The notes under the pieces were generated by a model that did not search any database, had not been told where the DNA came from, and saw only the letters and a list, made by a program, of their open reading frames with translations. This document shows, in pieces, positions 59,860-64,000 of a stretch of DNA of 64,000 nucleotides (position 1 is the stretch's first letter; each line of letters opens with the position of its first letter). The DNA comes from Epiperipatus broadwayi (lineage: Eukaryota > Onychophora > Udeonychophora > Euonychophora > Peripatidae). The stretch lies in contig JAQFVV010006699.1 of NCBI GenBank assembly GCA_028023455.1, forward strand, positions 312,001 to 376,000, in the 5' to 3' direction. The position numbers and the translations under genes were made by a program.

Positions 59860-61026
59860 ATGTATTTTATAAGTGAACAATTTTATGTATATCTACATAT
59901 GATTTTCATGGAAAATTTTGAAAGTCAAGTATTATGTGCAGCTACTAAAAAACCTTCTATTTGGCTTAGATATGTGGATGATACTTTTGTCATATGGCCT
60001 CATGGAATTGATTCTTTAAATTCTTTTCTTGCTTTTATAAATAATTGGCATCCAAATATTAAATTTACTATGGAAGTGGAAAATAACAGATCACTTTCTT
60101 TTCTAGATGTTTTAATTGCAAGAAAATGTGATGAAACATTGTCAATATCAGTTTACAGAAAATCCACTCATACAAACAGATATCTTGATTTTAATTCTCA
60201 TCATCATCCTGCACAAATTTTTTTTTTCTGTAGCTAAAAATCTTTTCACTAGAGCTTATAATTTATCTGATAAAGAACATCTTTCTCAAGAAATAGAACT
60301 TACAAAAAGTATTCTGCTTTCTAATAATTATAATAAAAACATCATATGTAAGGCTTTATATAACATTAATACTAAAAAGAAAAAAGAGGATAGAATTGAT
60401 AATTCCTCTTTTAATAGAGTAATTTTGATTTACATTAGGGGGTTACTGATAAAATCAGTAGAAGACTATCTTGTTTTAATATAAAGACCACTTTTTCTAC
60501 TGGCAAAAAAATTGGTGATTTTTTGTGTAAACCTAAAGACAGAATATTTTTGGAACACCAAGGAGTTTATGAAATTCCGTGTTTCCAGTGCTCAAGAGGC
60601 TATGTGGGTCCGTCTAATAGACGAATTAATGTCAGAATTAAGGAACATAAAAATGCTTTTCATCAAAAAATTAGCACATCAGTTTTTACTTCCCATTATT
60701 TAGAAACTGGTTACAAACCTAATTTTGACAATACAAAAATACTTGCCAATTTGGAAAGATATGATTTAAGAACCATGAGAGAGTCAATTAAAATATTAAA
60801 GAGACCTACTGGTTTAAATAGAACTGATGAAGCACAACGTATTCCAGCTATGTGGAAACCTCTCATTTTATCCAATATTAACTTAAAATTAATAGGTAAA
60901 AATACTGAGGGAAATAGACATTTTGATAAGCCTCATATTGTGAATGCTGAACTTGAATCTTGTTTCTCATCTTGCACACAGTCACGTTATTTGTTAAGAT
61001 CTAACGGTTTTTCTTTCAAAAGTTAA
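59860..61026 (+). mobile_element. Penelope-like element with RT (YVDD) and GIY-YIG, frameshifted
   Basis: The most complete PLE here. 59,860-60,237: IFMENFES, then WLRYVDDTFVIWPHG, the RT catalytic box with both Asp; then NNRSLSFLDVLI and YRKSTHTNRYLDFNSHHHPA, a highly PLE-typical RT motif. A T-run frameshift at about 60,222 moves to a frame with RAYNLSDKEHLSQEI. A second frameshift near 60,460-60,500 leads to 60,523-61,026: GVYEIPCFQCSRGYVGPSNR, the GIY-YIG core with IPC..C, RINVRIKEHK and ETGYKPNFDNTKI. Stop at 61,024. The upstream part of RT (fingers and first catalytic Asp) is lost. 3' non-coding sequence runs to (AT)n at 61,143. Confidence 0.8.
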
Positions 61027-61142
61027 CCTTGATAATGGCGGTTGCTATTCCGTCGAAATATCGGTGTTTAATGGAAAACAATACACGGTATAGCCCAAAA
61101 AGTTATAATTTATCTACATCATATAACCGTGAAAACATTAAG

Positions 61143-61192
61143 TATATATATATATATATGTGTGTGTGTGCGTGTGTGCGTGTGTGTGTGTT
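61143..61192. repeat. (AT)n(GT)n microsatellite at the PLE 3' end
   Basis: (AT)n followed by (GT)n with two GC interruptions, about 115 bases after the PLE stop codon, preceded by ACCGTGAAAACATTAA, similar to AACCCGTGAAAA at 52.15 kb. Confidence 0.95.
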
Positions 61193-61921
61193 ACATTAAC
61201 AATATATGAAACTAAACAGTAATCCTTGAGGAGACAGTCTCTAATACAAATCTTTTGCTGTGTATATATACTTCTGTGTATACATTTGCTTAAAAGAATA
61301 AAATCTAATCTGATTTGCAGGGATTTTCACACATGCTTTACATGCTGTCTTTTGTGTGTGTGTGTGTGTCTTCTGAATTGCATAAATTTAATGTTCAATC
61401 CATACTAATTCTTGTACATTTTGCTACAATGAAAAACTTTTTAAGAATTGTGTGGTAATTCTTTATCCTAATGAACTTCTATTATATTAACAATAACATA
61501 TATAGAAATATTTGCACATTTATTTATTTATAGCACTATAATTATTTCACATATATAAGACATAAATATTTTGCATTGACCATTTCAAAGAAAATCATGT
61601 TTTTTATTCTGTTTTAAAATTGAATGTCTTTCTTTTCATTGTACTCATTTCAATCATATTACCCCTCTTTTAAAGTATGGTAATATTCTATTGTTTAAGA
61701 ATAACTATTTAAAATTATGTACCTGTCTAACTGACTGGGCATTATTCATTCCTTACCATTCCACCTTTGCATTATGCAGTAATAATGTTCTAGTTAATAA
61801 ATTCATAATCAATATACATTTCATTGTGCTTTTTAAAACAAGGTACTATCCATTAGCTAACTTAACAGCTCTATTCTACGCTGTCACCTTCATTGGGAAG
61901 AGCCACTTCTGGCATGTTGTT

Positions 61922-61923
<2 letters not shown>
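61193..61923. other. AT-rich stretch, nothing recognised
   Basis: A short (GT)n run at about 61,352-61,369; no credible frame. Confidence 0.5.

Positions 61924-62004
<81 letters not shown>
61924..62004. repeat. (AT)n microsatellite, about 40 units
   Basis: Uninterrupted AT dinucleotides; the long frame crossing it (IY repeats) is an artefact. Confidence 0.97.
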
Positions 62005-62007
<3 letters not shown>

Positions 62008-62235
62008 GTGGAAAAATGTAATTTTATATATAGCTATCTAATCTTGTTCTTACCATTATTGTTTCTTAATTCAAAAAGTTATTCCAAAATTGCTTGACTT
62101 ATTATCAATGAAGTGTTTTGATATCTTGCCTTCCCATATTTCAGAAAGTTTGTTTTGTAAAAATTTTTCTTAATGTTTATAAATTCAACATAGATAATTA
62201 TTGGATGAAGATTAATAACTATTTTAGAATATCTA

Positions 62236-62400
62236 AGAAGATGCTATTCTTTTACATTCCCACACCTATAAAAATAGCATTATAATGTTAAATATTTATA
62301 AGAATTTGGGTTTGAAGTAAAAGAAGCCCTTCTGTACTTCAATAAACCAAAACAAAAGAGGTATTATTGACAATTAATAGTAATTTATAATTTCATGACA
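62236..62400 (+). repeat. dispersed repeat family B, copy 2
   Basis: Partner of 44,317-44,530: AAGATGCTATTCTTTTACAT, CACACCTATAAAAATAGC, GGGTTTGAAGTAAAAGAAG and CCAAAACAAAAGAGGTATTA in the same order. Confidence 0.6.
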
Positions 62401-62799
62401 ACATCAAAAGGTAACAAAATAACTACAGATGTAATTTACCTACATTTTATTTTCTATTTATCTATTGCTTTAAAACACTGTGACTATGTCACGAATTAAT
62501 AATGTAATAACTAATTGATAAATTTAAGACTGAATTTACTTTATATACTTACAATATGGGTTAGAATTTAGTCAAAACTAGAATATAAAATAAAAATGAC
62601 ACATTTTTCCACGTGTTCAATAAATACTTTTATATTATTTATAGGACATGATTTTAAAATACATTATGTGTTCTTCATATTGTTAAATTATTTTTACTTG
62701 AAAAGAAAATTAAATGTGTAATTGGTCTTCTTCATTGAACTTGCTTTATTCTTTTCTTTAGTTTTTATTTTTGTAAAAAAAAAAGTCTTAAAGTAATCC

Positions 62800-63900
62800 T
62801 CATTAATTCCTGAATGTTAAACCTTAGATCATCTATGATATGCAAAGAAACCTAAGGAGGAGTTTAGAGTGATTTCGCATTGTCCATCAATGTTGTGTCT
62901 GTCAAATTACTTGATCCATATAAAGTGGCAAAGCCTCTGGGGTTTTTTACTATAGTAAATAGATAGATTTTAACTTAAGATTATCAGTCTCTATTCATCC
63001 TCCATTCCATCTCAAACAACTAATAGACATGGTCACACACATGTGAAAACATATAAATGATCCCCAATATACAAACTTAATGCTAAATCAGCACTCATCA
63101 GTTGGATCATATTCTCTTACACATATATACAATCAGTGATTGGTTTATATTAAGATAGCAATTCCTTAAAATGTAATGTAATGCCATTACTCTTTTCAAA
63201 CATTCCAACAATTCAACCATCTTTTTCATTGAATAACCAATGATGAAATGCTCAAAGCCTTTTGTGGATTTGATATTATAGGTATCATCATAGTATAAGT
63301 CCAGTCCATCTCACTTTTATTCATATAAATGGATACATAACGATCTTATAATATGAGGGGTTAGTTTGATGTAATGTCTATATCGGTGTGACTACAATAT
63401 CAAATCCATCAAGGGCTTTGAGCATTCAATCATTGTTTTTTTCAATGAAATGTATGGTAGCATTTTGTTGTTGGTAGGATGAGAACATTGAAACTTTCCC
63501 ATTATGATCTGAGGAATTGCTATCTTAATATAAACTGAGCACTGATTATATAGGTGTGGTGGATTATGATCTGACCCAAATGATAAGTGCTGGTTCAACA
63601 CAAAATATTATATCATGGTTCATTTATACCTTCCACATATGTTTGGTTATATGTATTGAATGTTTGATGTGAAATGAAGTATAAATATACACAGAAAATC
63701 CTAAATTTAGATCCCTCTATTTAAAAAAAAACCTCATGAATTACTTTGACTTTGAACCATATATGATGGAGGGAAGAAAGCTAAGGAAGAATTTAAATTG
63801 TTTTGATTTGTCTTGACCATCCACATTGTGTTTGCCATATTACTTAATTTATATAAAGAAGCATGCCTTTTAAGTAGAGTACATAAAATAAAACAAGTAT
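62800..63900. repeat. composite of inverted and direct copies of repeat family C
   Basis: 63,058-63,330 (minus) and 63,385-63,640 (plus) are inverted copies related to the 58.2-59.0 kb unit: both have GGCTTTGAGCATT followed by TCATCATTG or CAATCATTG, then GGAATTGCTATCTTAATATA, a TGATCCAACTGATGAGTGCTG- or TGATCTGACCCAAATGATAAGTGCTGG-type box and TCATTTAT. Outside them, 62,820-62,935 and 63,745-63,875 are direct repeats of each other (TATGATATGCAAAGAAACCTAAGGAGG-like and GTCCATCA-TGTTGTGT/ACCATCCACATTGTGT, then CTTGATCCATATAAAG/CTTAATTTATATAAAG). No coding content. Confidence 0.65.
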
Positions 63901-63941
63901 TGGGAAGTAGGAATCCAAATAAATTTATTTGTTGTTGCTTC

Positions 63942-64000
63942 ATAGCCAGCTAGTTCATTTTTGTTTGCATCGTTTGATTTCTAATTTGTATTGAGTAGAG
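63942..64000 (+). repeat. start of a repeat shared with 40.02-40.08 kb, cut by the window
   Basis: CATAGCCAGCTAG, TTTTTGTTTGCATCGTTTGA and TTTGTATTGA parallel CATAGCCAGTCAG, TTTTTGTTTATAGTGTTTTA and TCTGTATTGATT at 40,020-40,072. Confidence 0.55.

Noticed and set aside
60116-60703. Small overlapping frames inside the 60 kb PLE taken as separate genes
   Set aside because: They are pieces of one PLE open frame split by frameshifts, plus one out-of-register shadow at 60,512-60,703.
61691-62041. 116-residue plus-strand frame
   Set aside because: Length is inflated by an (AT)n array; the first 70 residues have no motif and AT-rich background composition.

Overview
The window is nuclear DNA from an invertebrate metazoan. 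It is very A+T-rich (roughly three quarters by eye), almost gene-free and crowded with (AT)n arrays. It carries decayed Penelope-like (PLE), RTE-type LINE and Ty3/mdg4 (Gypsy-type) retroelements, and one intact animal class A GPCR with no intron inside its coding sequence. There is no bacterial or organellar signal. The phylum cannot be fixed from sequence alone. A mollusc, another lophotrochozoan or a chelicerate would fit. I did not recognise the abundant tRNA-like SINE that I associate with octopus genomes, so I do not name a species.

Layout. Bases 1-1,640 hold the best hints of host gene structure outside the GPCR: a GC-richer 29-codon frame that may be the end of an upstream gene, then a CpG-bearing patch with an M-box, a short ATG frame running into a splice-donor-like site, and a perfect RFX X-box palindrome. 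From 1.6 to 9.3 kb is AT-rich DNA with a tandem duplication and an unassigned 58-codon open frame on the minus strand near 7.2 kb. A PLE 3' part lies at 9.6-10.4 kb between two (AT)n arrays. At 17.1-18.3 kb is a striking near-perfect head-to-head pair of PLE GIY-YIG endonuclease fragments, also between (AT)n arrays. An RTE remnant whose reverse transcriptase has lost its catalytic block occupies 21.5-23.3 kb. A palindromic repeat unit sits at 27.5-28.1 kb. A second PLE family appears at 28.8-29.3 kb and as an older head-to-head pair at 36.7-38.1 kb, abutting an RTE 3' end. A Ty3-type pol fragment (RNase H region) is at 38.6-39.7 kb and a matching type of gag fragment at 55.2-56.1 kb. The GPCR is at 43.17-44.15 kb on the minus strand. 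A previously unlabelled repeat of about 1.3 kb occurs in opposite orientations at 31.3-32.6 and 44.6-45.9 kb. A third, short PLE-tail palindrome is at 52.0 kb. The most complete PLE, with an RT YVDD box and GIY-YIG domain but broken by frameshifts, is at 59.9-61.0 kb. The last 6 kb hold tandem and inverted copies of one more unlabelled repeat.

How it fits together. There is no operon or pathway. The coherent story is retroelement ecology: at least four PLE lineages, three of them as head-to-head pairs with 3' ends outward, and PLE ends that repeatedly coincide with (AT)n arrays. In two other cases a pair of homologous copies shows an (AT)n array grown inside only one of them. The GPCR is the only feature I regard as a functional protein gene with good confidence, and a dispersed repeat lies directly upstream of it.
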